Source: Hyphomicrobiales bacterium
GTDB taxonomy: Bacteria; Pseudomonadota; Alphaproteobacteria; Rhizobiales; Rhizobiaceae
Direction: 5' to 3'
DNA: 61,778 nt
NCBI GenBank assembly: GCA_900466475.1
Contig: UBMI01000019.1
Coordinates: 1 to 61,778, forward strand
The number at the start of each line of letters is the position of its first letter. The stretch's first letter is position 1. The notes beneath the pieces were generated by a model, which was not told the origin of the DNA, did no database searches, and saw only the letters and a program-made list of their open reading frames with translations. Below, one piece after another: positions 44,396 through 51,543 of this stretch. The translations under genes were made by a program, and so were the position numbers.

Positions 44396-44717
44396 GATCG
44401 CGCCGCCCCTCCGGGAAGTTAGCCATTCTTGAAATGAACATGACAGATCGGGAATAAAATACTGGCCCAGCTGGCAAAACGCCATGGGCCGGGATGCTGG
44501 TGACAAATAGACACGACAACTGAAGGGCGGTCAATCGGGAGGAATTCTCGACCTCCCGCAGGCAATGACAAATTGAATGTGGCGACGGAGGCCCTGGGTC
44601 AATGCGACCATCTATGTCCGCTTGGGGCCGATAACTGCCATCCATATTCGAGCAACCTTACGCCGATTGCAGACTTGACGTTGGTGCCGAAGGGATGCCC
44701 TAACGCTCTTATTGGAG
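44396..44717. other. Gene-free stretch
   Basis: No gene is seen in these 322 nt. A short piece at about 44613-44640 (GTCCGCTTGGGGCCGATAAC) resembles the first half of the dispersed repeat at 45423-45482. Confidence 0.35.
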
Positions 44718-45395
44718 ATGGCGGCAGCGGGTAGTCTTATGGTTTGGATTGCACTCAGTAGCGGATTGCTCATCGCTTATCTTCTCGGTTCGATCCCAAC
44801 GGGATACCTCATGGGAAGGATGCTTCGCGGCATTGACATAAGGGAATACGGGTCGAAATCCACCGGCGCGACAAACGTATTGCGCACCTTGGGTAAAAGG
44901 CCAGCTTTCTGTGTGCTTGTCGTAGATGTCCTGAAGGGCGCCGCGGCAATACTCTTCGCCGCCCGCTACTATTCCTGGCTGATCGCGCAGCCATCGTTCA
45001 CATCATCGCCGGACATTGCCCCCCAGTATTTAGTGCCTTGGTATACCTGTGTTGCTGGCCTAGCGGTGCTGTTTGGCCATGGCCGTTCAATATGGTTGGG
45101 GTTCAGGGGCGGAAAGTCTGCGGCAACTGGTCTTGGCGTGTTATTGGCGATCTCTGTTCCTGTGGGGCTTGGCGCAGCGGCTGTATGGATCCTGACGCTC
45201 GCGGCCTTCCGTCTCGTTTCATTCAGTTCGATTCTTGCCGCACTAACCGCCATCGTGCTCGTCTTCGGCCTGGAGCACCCGACTCCTTATCGACTGCTCG
45301 TCGTTGTTGGCGGGCTTTACGTCGTTGTTCGGCATCAGGCCAACATTCAAAGGCTCGTTGCAGGTACGGAGCCACGGTTGGGACAGGGGAAGTGA
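44718..45395 (+). CDS. plsY: Glycerol-3-phosphate acyltransferase PlsY
   Basis: 225 residues with five or six membrane segments. The PlsY motifs are visible: AYLLGSIPTGYLMGR, the phosphate/glycerol motif GSKSTGATNVLRTLGK (usually GSGNIGATN), VVDVLKGAAA and GFRGGKSAATGLG (usually KGGKGVAT). The enzyme transfers an acyl group from acyl phosphate to glycerol-3-phosphate at the inner membrane. The departures from consensus (SKS for SGN, GGKS for GGKG) suggest a second, diverged PlsY. The start is uncertain between ATG 44718, TTG 44712 and ATG 44739. Confidence 0.85.
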   Translation: MAAAGSLMVWIALSSGLLIAYLLGSIPTGYLMGRMLRGIDIREYGSKSTGATNVLRTLGKRPAFCVLVVDVLKGAAAILFAARYYSWLIAQPSFTSSPDIAPQYLVPWYTCVAGLAVLFGHGRSIWLGFRGGKSAATGLGVLLAISVPVGLGAAAVWILTLAAFRLVSFSSILAALTAIVLVFGLEHPTPYRLLVVVGGLYVVVRHQANIQRLVAGTEPRLGQGK

Positions 45396-45422
45396 ATGGG
45401 AGGTTGTCCGACCCAACGGCTT

Positions 45423-45482
45423 GTCCGCTTCGGGCCGACAGCCGACTTTGGGGTTGGCCGCCTTGCGCCAATTGCGGTCATA
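45423..45482. repeat. Dispersed ~60-nt repeat R2, copy a
   Basis: This segment shares most bases with 48111-48169: GTC.GCTT.GGGCCGACAGC, then a variable part, then GCC.CTTTGCGCCAA.GCGGTCAT-like bases. Partial copies lie near 40197-40220, 43005-43030 and 44613-44640, and perhaps near 3870-3900. It follows the plsY stop directly. Confidence 0.6.
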
Positions 45483-45560
45483 TGGCCACCGCAATAAAAT
45501 AGTTTGCGGTAGCGTCCGGTAAGGACTGAAAATTGCCGGGACAATTCAAGAGAACCAGCG

Positions 45561-46502
45561 CTAGTCCCTGGCGGCCCACATGAAAAACGTCTCTCGCTGG
45601 TCTCCCGCTCCGACCGCCTCCAGGTAGCGCGGCTTCCAGACATCGCCGATGAACGCCTCGATCGTCGTGGGCAATTTCGGGCGATCCTCGTGCTTCCCAT
45701 GGAACCTTACGATGCCATTGTTCAACGCGTCGGCACTCAGGGTGTCGTCCTGCCATTTTTCCGGCGTGCCGAACCGCGCCAGAAATTCGGCTTCCACGTC
45801 TTTGCGGGTCGTCTCGATGTATCGGTACTCCACCGGCCTGCCGATCTCCCTGCCAATGATCGCGGCCAGTTCGTTCATCGAGACATCTTCCGAGCCGACT
45901 TCGAGATAGACGCGGTGTCTGCCCCTCGGATTGGTCAGTTCCTTCGCTGCCAGCCATGCGATGTCATCGGTCGCCACCCAGGGCATCTTCAAGTCGGGTT
46001 TGCAGAACCAGGCAATGCGACCGTATTTGGCAACCGGCCCGGTCCACGCCGACACGTCTTCCATGAACCAGGCGGCGCGCAGGTGGACCAGATTGATATT
46101 GCCGAGTTCGTTGAGCTTTTCGTCCAGATCGTGGAAGCACTCGAAATGGCCCGTTTTCCCCTTCACGTCCGAACCCATGGCCGTCAGGCTGACGGCCAGT
46201 TTGACTGAGGATCTTTCGAGCGCATCGACAAAGCGCCGGGCAACGGCGGGGTAGTGGCCCGCGATGTTGTTCCAATCGGTCTTGACCATCAGGAACGCGG
46301 CATCCGCACCCTGGAAAAACTGGTCAAGCTCTCCCGTTCCGGTGTCAAAGCTTCCGAGGAATGGCTCTGCTCCGAGCTCGACCAGTGCGTCAAGCGCCGG
46401 GCCGCCTCTCGACAGTGCTCTCACCTGATGCCCTGAACTCAGCAGGGTCCGGGTCAGCTTGGCGCCGACTCGTCCCGTGGCGCCGACGACGGAAATTCGC
46501 AT
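45561..46502 (-). CDS. NmrA-like NAD(P)-binding protein
   Basis: 313 residues. The Rossmann loop GATGRVGAKL is at 7-16, followed by VRALSRGG, and HLRAAWFMEDV, with GSEDVSMNELAAIIGREIGR in the substrate half as in NmrA/HSCARG-like and azoreductase-like proteins. The catalytic SDR Tyr-Lys pair is absent, as is usual in this group. The start at 46500-46502 has AGGAGA upstream. It is divergent from the AraC-type gene at 46577 with only 74 nt between, so the two are probably coregulated. Confidence 0.87.
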   Translation of the reverse strand: MRISVVGATGRVGAKLTRTLLSSGHQVRALSRGGPALDALVELGAEPFLGSFDTGTGELDQFFQGADAAFLMVKTDWNNIAGHYPAVARRFVDALERSSVKLAVSLTAMGSDVKGKTGHFECFHDLDEKLNELGNINLVHLRAAWFMEDVSAWTGPVAKYGRIAWFCKPDLKMPWVATDDIAWLAAKELTNPRGRHRVYLEVGSEDVSMNELAAIIGREIGRPVEYRYIETTRKDVEAEFLARFGTPEKWQDDTLSADALNNGIVRFHGKHEDRPKLPTTIEAFIGDVWKPRYLEAVGAGDQRETFFMWAARD

Positions 46503-46576
46503 GACAGTCTCCTTTCGGTTGTTAGTCACCGAGGTGTAGACTATTGCTGCCTGTGCGAATTTGGAGATAATGCCAA

Positions 46577-47377
46577 ATGATCTCGAAATCGGGCCAATCC
46601 GCAAAACTGCCTTCCTGCTACGACGATTTTGATCCCGACTGGTCAGATCGCCCGGCCATCGCCGTCCGCCTCGACTTCAGCGACTATGAGGCTGAAGTGC
46701 CCCAGCACCAGCACAGGGAAGGGCAGCTCATCCTGGCCCTGCACGGGGCCGTCACATGCAGGACGGAGAATGGCATCTGGATTGTACCGCCAGATTGCGG
46801 AATCTGGATACCCGGCGGCGTGCCCCACAGCAACCAGGTCACGTCCAACGCACGCCTGTCCTATCTGTTCGTTCAGCCCGAAGCGGCCAGTCTGCCGCGG
46901 GAGTGCTGCACTCTGTCCGTGTCGCCGATGCTGCGCGAGATGATCCTCCGGCTGGCGGATGTACCGGTCAATTCCGCTCCGGACGATCATGTCGGCCGCA
47001 TGGTGCGGGTCCTGCTGGATGAACTCGCGCAAATGCCGATACAGGGGCTGGACTTGCCCGCATCCAGCCATCCCAAGATCGCCGCGATCACTGCTGCGCT
47101 GATGGCGGACCCGAGCGACCGTCGCACCCTGGTCGATTGGGCGGCACATGTCGCCATGAGCGAGCGATCCTTGAAGCGGCTGATGGTCCAGGAAACGGGA
47201 CTGACCTTCGGCCGGTGGCGGCGGCAACTGCACCTGGTCATCGCGTTGCGCGAACTGGCCAGCGGCGCGACGGTCCAGAGGGTGTCAAGCGACCTGGGAT
47301 ATGAATCCGTTACTGCCTTTATCGTCATGTTCAAGAAGGCATTAGGCACAACGCCGACGCGCTACTTCGCGAGCTGA
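46577..47377 (+). CDS. AraC-family regulator with cupin sensor
   Basis: 266 residues. The N-terminal cupin part (VPQHQHREGQLILALHGAVT, WIVPPDCGIWIPGGVPHSN) precedes the C-terminal AraC domain (TLVDWAAHVAMSERSLKRLM, ETGLTFGRWRRQLHLVIALR, VQRVSSDLGYESVTAFIVMF, KKALGTTPTRYF). GGAGA lies about ten bases before the ATG. It is divergent from the NmrA-like gene, its likely target. The effector is unknown. Confidence 0.9.
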   Translation: MISKSGQSAKLPSCYDDFDPDWSDRPAIAVRLDFSDYEAEVPQHQHREGQLILALHGAVTCRTENGIWIVPPDCGIWIPGGVPHSNQVTSNARLSYLFVQPEAASLPRECCTLSVSPMLREMILRLADVPVNSAPDDHVGRMVRVLLDELAQMPIQGLDLPASSHPKIAAITAALMADPSDRRTLVDWAAHVAMSERSLKRLMVQETGLTFGRWRRQLHLVIALRELASGATVQRVSSDLGYESVTAFIVMFKKALGTTPTRYFAS

Positions 47378-47383
47378 TTTGCG

Positions 47384-47563
47384 TCAGCGGAGCACCTGGC
47401 CACCGTCTCCCAAAATGGGAAGCTCACGCAACATATCCCGGACGATGACCATGTCCCACGGCAGCAACTCCGTGACGCCCAGGCCCACGACATCTGCCTG
47501 CTGCGCACCGTCCGACAGCAGGCGAACGACTTCCTTGATCGGCATGCGTCCTTGCGGAATGCC
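47384..47563 (-). pseudogene. C-terminal fragment of an arginase-family gene
   Basis: The minus strand stays open from the stop of the DUF2721 gene to a TGA at 47384-47386. It reads GIPQGRMPIKEVVRLL, ADVVGLGVTELLPWD, VIVRDMLRELPIL, which resembles the C-terminal end of arginase/agmatinase/formimidoylglutamase-like proteins (VVG..VTE.LPWD). The rest of that gene is missing; the open stretch begins exactly at the neighbouring gene's stop. It is therefore a relic left by a deletion or an insertion. The assignment rests on a short stretch. Confidence 0.55.
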
Positions 47564-48010
47564 TCAGCTACCCCGATCTCGATCCATCCTGATCTGTCGC
47601 AGCATGCTGTGGCCCGACACGATGAGTTCGAACAGAAAGGCTGCCAACGAAGACATCAAGGAAACGATCGCGCCACCAAAGAACCACACCAGATTTTCTG
47701 GCCGGAGCCGGATTGCCAGCGCGCCCGAAAGAAGGTTGAGGATTGCGCAACAGGTACAAATGCCGGCGACAACGCCAAGTATGACCGCGGCCTCGAGGAT
47801 CAAAGTCCGGCTTCGCAGATAGACGAGCTGATGCAACCGGTTCTCTCGGGGGAGGTGAGTGTCCGTTGCCTCGTTCAGCCTGTCCGACACGCGCCCTAGA
47901 CGGGTGACGTAGATTCCGACAAACGCCGCTGTACCAGCGAGCAGGAATACCGGGGCAAGGGAGGTTTGGATTACCTGAGCGTAGTCGACTATGATCGGCG
48001 GGGTGTCCAT
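47564..48010 (-). CDS. DUF2721 membrane protein
   Basis: 148 residues with three membrane helices: VIQTSLAPVFLLAGTAAFVG, ILEAAVILGVVAGICTCCAIL and WFFGGAIVSLMSSLAAFLFEL. The loop YVTRLGRVSDRLNE and the first helix match the DUF2721 family. The function is unknown. The start is ATG at 48008-48010. It ends where the arginase-family relic begins. Confidence 0.82.
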   Translation of the reverse strand: MDTPPIIVDYAQVIQTSLAPVFLLAGTAAFVGIYVTRLGRVSDRLNEATDTHLPRENRLHQLVYLRSRTLILEAAVILGVVAGICTCCAILNLLSGALAIRLRPENLVWFFGGAIVSLMSSLAAFLFELIVSGHSMLRQIRMDRDRGS

Positions 48011-48110
48011 ATGGATTCCGTATCAATTCGATGCTGCAACAGGAAATCCATACGATGGGTGCTTCCACCAAGGCAAATCGAAAAAGCGAACTCTGAAAGG
48101 CTCACGTGAG

Positions 48111-48169
48111 GTCGGCTTTGGGCCGACAGCCGAGATTCAGGGTTTGCCGCTTTGCGCCAAAGCGGTCAT
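48111..48169. repeat. Dispersed ~60-nt repeat R2, copy b
   Basis: This is the same unit and orientation as 45423-45482. It lies just after the stop of the hybrid kinase gene as read on the opposite strand. Confidence 0.6.
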
Positions 48170-48182
48170 CCGCCTTGGGGCA

Positions 48183-50018
48183 TCAGAGCCTGCTGACCGC
48201 CTCCACGACTTCGCGCAGCGCAATCGGCTTTTGCAGGCGCTTGATATTGGCGAGGTCATCAGGGATCACGTCCGGGTCGTATCCCGTGAGAAAGATGAAC
48301 GGTATGCCGCGCTCCAGCAATCGATGCGCGATGTCGAACTTCGGGCCCCCACCGCCGAGATTCAGGTCGAGAACGACCGAGGTCGGGGTCTCATGTTCGA
48401 GCAGATGTGCTGCGTCCTCCGCTGTGGGGGAGGGTCCAAGAACGACCGCGCCCGCGCCGCGCAGAGCAGCGGCAGTGTCCGACGCAACATAATAGTCGTC
48501 TTCCACGACGAGGATCGTCTTGCCGCTCAGGTCAGGTGCTCCGGTCATATCGACAGTTCCTCCGTATAGCCGCGTCGGTACGGGCGCATCGGTCTCCAGA
48601 ATGCTCTCAGCTTCGCGAAGCGGAAACTCGATATGACATCTGGCGCCCTCGGGCTCGATCGTCGTCTTTCCAGTGCCCCGCAGTTCGTAGGGAATCCTGG
48701 CCTCGATGAGCTCCGAGCCGAAGCCGCGGCGGGTCGGCGGGGCACGCGATGGCGCGCCTTCTTCGACCCAGTCGATTGCGATCCAGGTTTTTTCCCGCTT
48801 TTCGAAAAGGGTCCAGGTGACAGTCACCTTTCCCTTGCTGACCGAGAGCGCGCCGTATTTCAGGGCGTTGGTCGATAGTTCATGGAAGGCGAGGGTTAGA
48901 ACTTCCACGGCCTTGGGGGATAGCATGATGTCGGGGCCTGTCAGTTCATACTGATTTTCGGAGTGCGCTTGTGCCCCGATTTCGCTTTCGAGGATGTCAC
49001 GCATCCATCCGCCCGCATTGGCCTGGCGCGTGAGGAGGGTCTGGACCCGAGCCAGGGCCAGAAGACGTCCAGCAAGGGACGTCTTGTAGTCTTCCACATC
49101 CGCAGCCCCATCCGCAGACCTGACGGCCATGGAGCGGATCACCGCCATGATGTTGCGCACCCTATGCTGCAGTTCATGCAGCAGGACGCCCTGGTGCTCC
49201 ACGGCCATCTTTGTTTCGGTGACATCTTCCGCGATGCCGCCAACGCGCTGCACATTGCCGTTCTCGTCAAAGAGGGGGAAATCCGTGTCCCTGATCCAGC
49301 GGAATGAACCGTCGTCTCGCCGAATGCGGAACTCGTGAATCGCAGGGTCACCATGACAGGCCTGCTCTATGTGATGGCCTGCGGTCTCCCGATCCTCGGG
49401 CAGGACCATCGCGGCCCAGTATTTGATGTCGCCGAGGAGCGCGTCCGGTTCGGTGCCATAGATCGTCGCGATGGAGGGGCTGACGAATTCCATTCTCAAC
49501 GTTTCTGCGTCTCTGATCCAAAGGCCGGATGAGGACGCATTGGCAAACTGCTGAAACCTGTTTTCGCTTTCACGCAGGGCGATCTCGGCGCGTTTGCGTT
49601 CGGTGATGTCATAGAAGACGCTGACCAGGCGCCGGCTTCCAGAGCCGCCGACGCGTGCGGTAGAGCTGTGAACCCATCGACCGGTGGGCTGGTGCCACTT
49701 TTCAATCTGCTCGGCTACTCCGGTCTCAACCACCCTGCCAAACATTTCAATCCAGTATGGCTCCGTTCCAGGCATGAATTCGCTGGCCAACCTGCCTGCA
49801 ACATCCTTCAATCCGCTCTGCTTTTCGTACCCGGCATTGGCCTCTATGATCCTCCAATCGACAGGCCTGCCAAAGTCGTCGTAGATCATGTCGAAGACGC
49901 AGCAGGCTTCGATCATGGTTTCAAACGCCGCACGAAATTTCGCCTCGCTCTGCCGCAAGACGTCGATCTCGGCCCTGGCGTCCGAGAGGAGGCGCTCCAG
50001 TTCTCGTGCATCAGCCAC
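48183..50018 (-). CDS. Hybrid PAS-PAS-HWE histidine kinase with C-terminal receiver
   Basis: 611 residues from GTG at 50018, which has GAGGAG seven bases upstream; ATG at 50042 would add eight residues. Two PAS domains occupy about 25-140 and 150-270 (DITERKRAEIALRESENRF joins them). The HWE kinase core has the phospho-acceptor His in LLHELQHRVRNIMAVI, N-box FHELSTNALKYGALS and WVEEG. The receiver (about 490-611) shows ILVVEDDYYVASD, phospho-acceptor Asp in VVLDLNLGG, FLTGYD and LQKPI. It has no membrane segment, so it senses in the cytoplasm, possibly light or redox through the PAS domains, although no LOV Cys motif (NCRFLQ) is seen. Such kinases often act in the general stress pathway. Confidence 0.9.
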   Translation of the reverse strand: MADARELERLLSDARAEIDVLRQSEAKFRAAFETMIEACCVFDMIYDDFGRPVDWRIIEANAGYEKQSGLKDVAGRLASEFMPGTEPYWIEMFGRVVETGVAEQIEKWHQPTGRWVHSSTARVGGSGSRRLVSVFYDITERKRAEIALRESENRFQQFANASSSGLWIRDAETLRMEFVSPSIATIYGTEPDALLGDIKYWAAMVLPEDRETAGHHIEQACHGDPAIHEFRIRRDDGSFRWIRDTDFPLFDENGNVQRVGGIAEDVTETKMAVEHQGVLLHELQHRVRNIMAVIRSMAVRSADGAADVEDYKTSLAGRLLALARVQTLLTRQANAGGWMRDILESEIGAQAHSENQYELTGPDIMLSPKAVEVLTLAFHELSTNALKYGALSVSKGKVTVTWTLFEKREKTWIAIDWVEEGAPSRAPPTRRGFGSELIEARIPYELRGTGKTTIEPEGARCHIEFPLREAESILETDAPVPTRLYGGTVDMTGAPDLSGKTILVVEDDYYVASDTAAALRGAGAVVLGPSPTAEDAAHLLEHETPTSVVLDLNLGGGGPKFDIAHRLLERGIPFIFLTGYDPDVIPDDLANIKRLQKPIALREVVEAVSRL

Positions 50019-50255
50019 AGCCAAGCTCCTCGCGCAGGACATCGCTCACGAAGTCGATAGGCCACAACTTATCACACAACTCGATGGTAGATCGGCTATT
50101 TCAAAGCCGACGTCCGGTCTGGGCGAAAGCAGGTTTCAGCCGCTTGTCCGCCGCGAAGAATTTCACGGCGTCAGCACGTCGATCTGGCTCTGTGGCCGTT
50201 GACGACGACCAATGATCCGCAAACTCCGGCGGGGCAGGGTGCATCAATGACGCGA

Positions 50256-50504
50256 TCAGGGGAGGCTCAAGTCCAGGCCGAGCATCCCGCCAAGGACGAA
50301 GGCGACGAGCCCCGTGCCCAGTAGCGCCAGCGCAAACATCGCGACCATCGTGCCGCCCGTGCGCAGTAACGCTCGCCTCTCGCCCTTTTCTCCTCGGTCG
50401 TAATGCCACTTGATGGCGAAGAACATGGCAATTCCCAATGCGAGAACCTTGAAGATAACGAGGACTACGGGGATCCAATCCATCTTGGAGACTTTCATGT
50501 ACAT
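50256..50504 (-). CDS. Small two-helix membrane protein
   Basis: 82 residues: helix 1 is WIPVVLVIFKVLALGIAMFF, a basic loop follows (KWHYDRGEKGERRALLR), and helix 2 is TMVAMFALALLGTGLVAFVLG. Both ends should be outside and the loop inside. Starts at 50498 and 50483 are also possible. No function was recognised. Confidence 0.5.
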   Translation of the reverse strand: MYMKVSKMDWIPVVLVIFKVLALGIAMFFAIKWHYDRGEKGERRALLRTGGTMVAMFALALLGTGLVAFVLGGMLGLDLSLP

Positions 50505-50650
50505 CAGCTACGCGCCTTATGATCTCATCTTGGGCAAACGGATACTTCCGATGATGCAAGGCAGCTATGTAATGGCAGGTGGCGGTTTCCTGGCCGGTGT
50601 CGTTGGCGTTCGGGAATGACCGCTTACCCGAAGCGCTGTTGGCCTTGTCC

Positions 50651-50972
50651 TCGGCAAGGAAGCCGGCATCAAGGTCGATGCCTATCCCTTCCAGAAATAT
50701 GGCACGGCCTCGGGTGAAGTGCGCACGATCGGCCAGGACACGTTCATGACCGGCCAGCAGCCGGAACAGACCGCCACGCCCAGCCAGCCGGCCGCACCCT
50801 TCTTCAAGGCTCGCATCCTGCTTGCGGATACAAGGCTGAATGCCTCTGATGTGTCGGTGCGGCTGCTGCCGGGCATGACCGTCTCGACGGAAATCAAGGT
50901 CGGGAACCGGACGGTGTTCTCGTATTTCCTCTATCCGCTGCCGCGCGGGCTGGATGATGCGATACGCAGGCG
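50651..50972 (+). pseudogene. Duplicated 3' fragment of the HlyD-type gene
   Basis: This segment matches 38125-38446 closely and in frame. It encodes IKVDAYPFQKYGTASGEVRT, the QDTFMTGQQP region, and LLPGMTVSTEIKVGNRTVFS down to GLDDAIRR. It has no start, and the stop of the intact gene is lost. The homology continues past the gene end: 50973-51262 corresponds to about 38457-38760, including the R1 hairpin. Substitutions are frequent, many synonymous, so the copy is old or derives from a different paralog. Confidence 0.9.
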
Positions 50973-51176
50973 AGGTGTAGGGCGAGGGGGCACCTGGGCC
51001 ACCTACACGAGCCAGGGGATAGGGTCGGCGCCGAGGGTTTTGGCGCTGCCCCCGGACCTGTTTGGGGGTGGGCGTCGCTGTTGTTTTCGGCGCACGGCGG
51101 GATAGTAAAATCTGCTGAACTGCTTTCCACGCTCCAACGTTGCAGCAAGAAACGAGGCGCCGCCCCAACCTCCCTC

Positions 51177-51199
51177 ATTCCTGTGCCTGTCACAGGAAT
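51177..51199 (+). repeat. Palindromic repeat family R1, copy c (compensated)
   Basis: The hairpin reads ATTCCTGTG, loop, CACAGGAAT. Compared with copies a and b, both arms changed at the paired position, so the stem is kept. Confidence 0.78.
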
Positions 51200-51236
51200 C
51201 CAGCCACCGCGCGTCTGCGCTGTGAATGACTCACTC

Positions 51237-51455
51237 TTAGCCGAAAGTCTTTTGTCCGCTGAAAGGCAGTTTTGCGCCCCTATATCGGCCGTTGAGTTCC
51301 TTCGCGATTGTCCAGGAGCCGACGTCATCCATCGCAAACTGTGGTAAACGTTGCGCACAAAAGTAGCTTTCGGCGCGACAGGCCCGGGCTGCAGCGGATA
51401 CCCCCGCGATGCTAAGAATGCGACGCTTCCGGTTGCCGCGAAGGGTTGTCGGCAT
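51237..51455 (-). pseudogene. Truncated ORF with intact translation start
   Basis: AAAGGAGGT five bases before the ATG at 51453-51455 is an almost perfect ribosome binding site. The first ~20 residues (MPTTLRGNRKRRILSIAGVS) look like a basic leader and the start of a signal or lipoprotein peptide. The rest (72 residues in all) is unremarkable and runs into the end of the duplicated HlyD tail near 51262. I read it as the 5' end of a lost secreted-protein gene. It could also be an expressed small protein. Confidence 0.35.
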
Positions 51456-51543
51456 GATGACCTCCTTTCTGCATTACGATTGTCCAAGGAATCTGGCTAA
51501 GTACAGCTCCGTTATTCAGCTATATGCGGTTGAGGTCAGCGTG

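Noticed and set aside
48183..50018. LOV-type photoreceptor in the hybrid kinase
   Set aside because: Neither PAS domain shows the GRNCRFLQ flavin-adduct motif.
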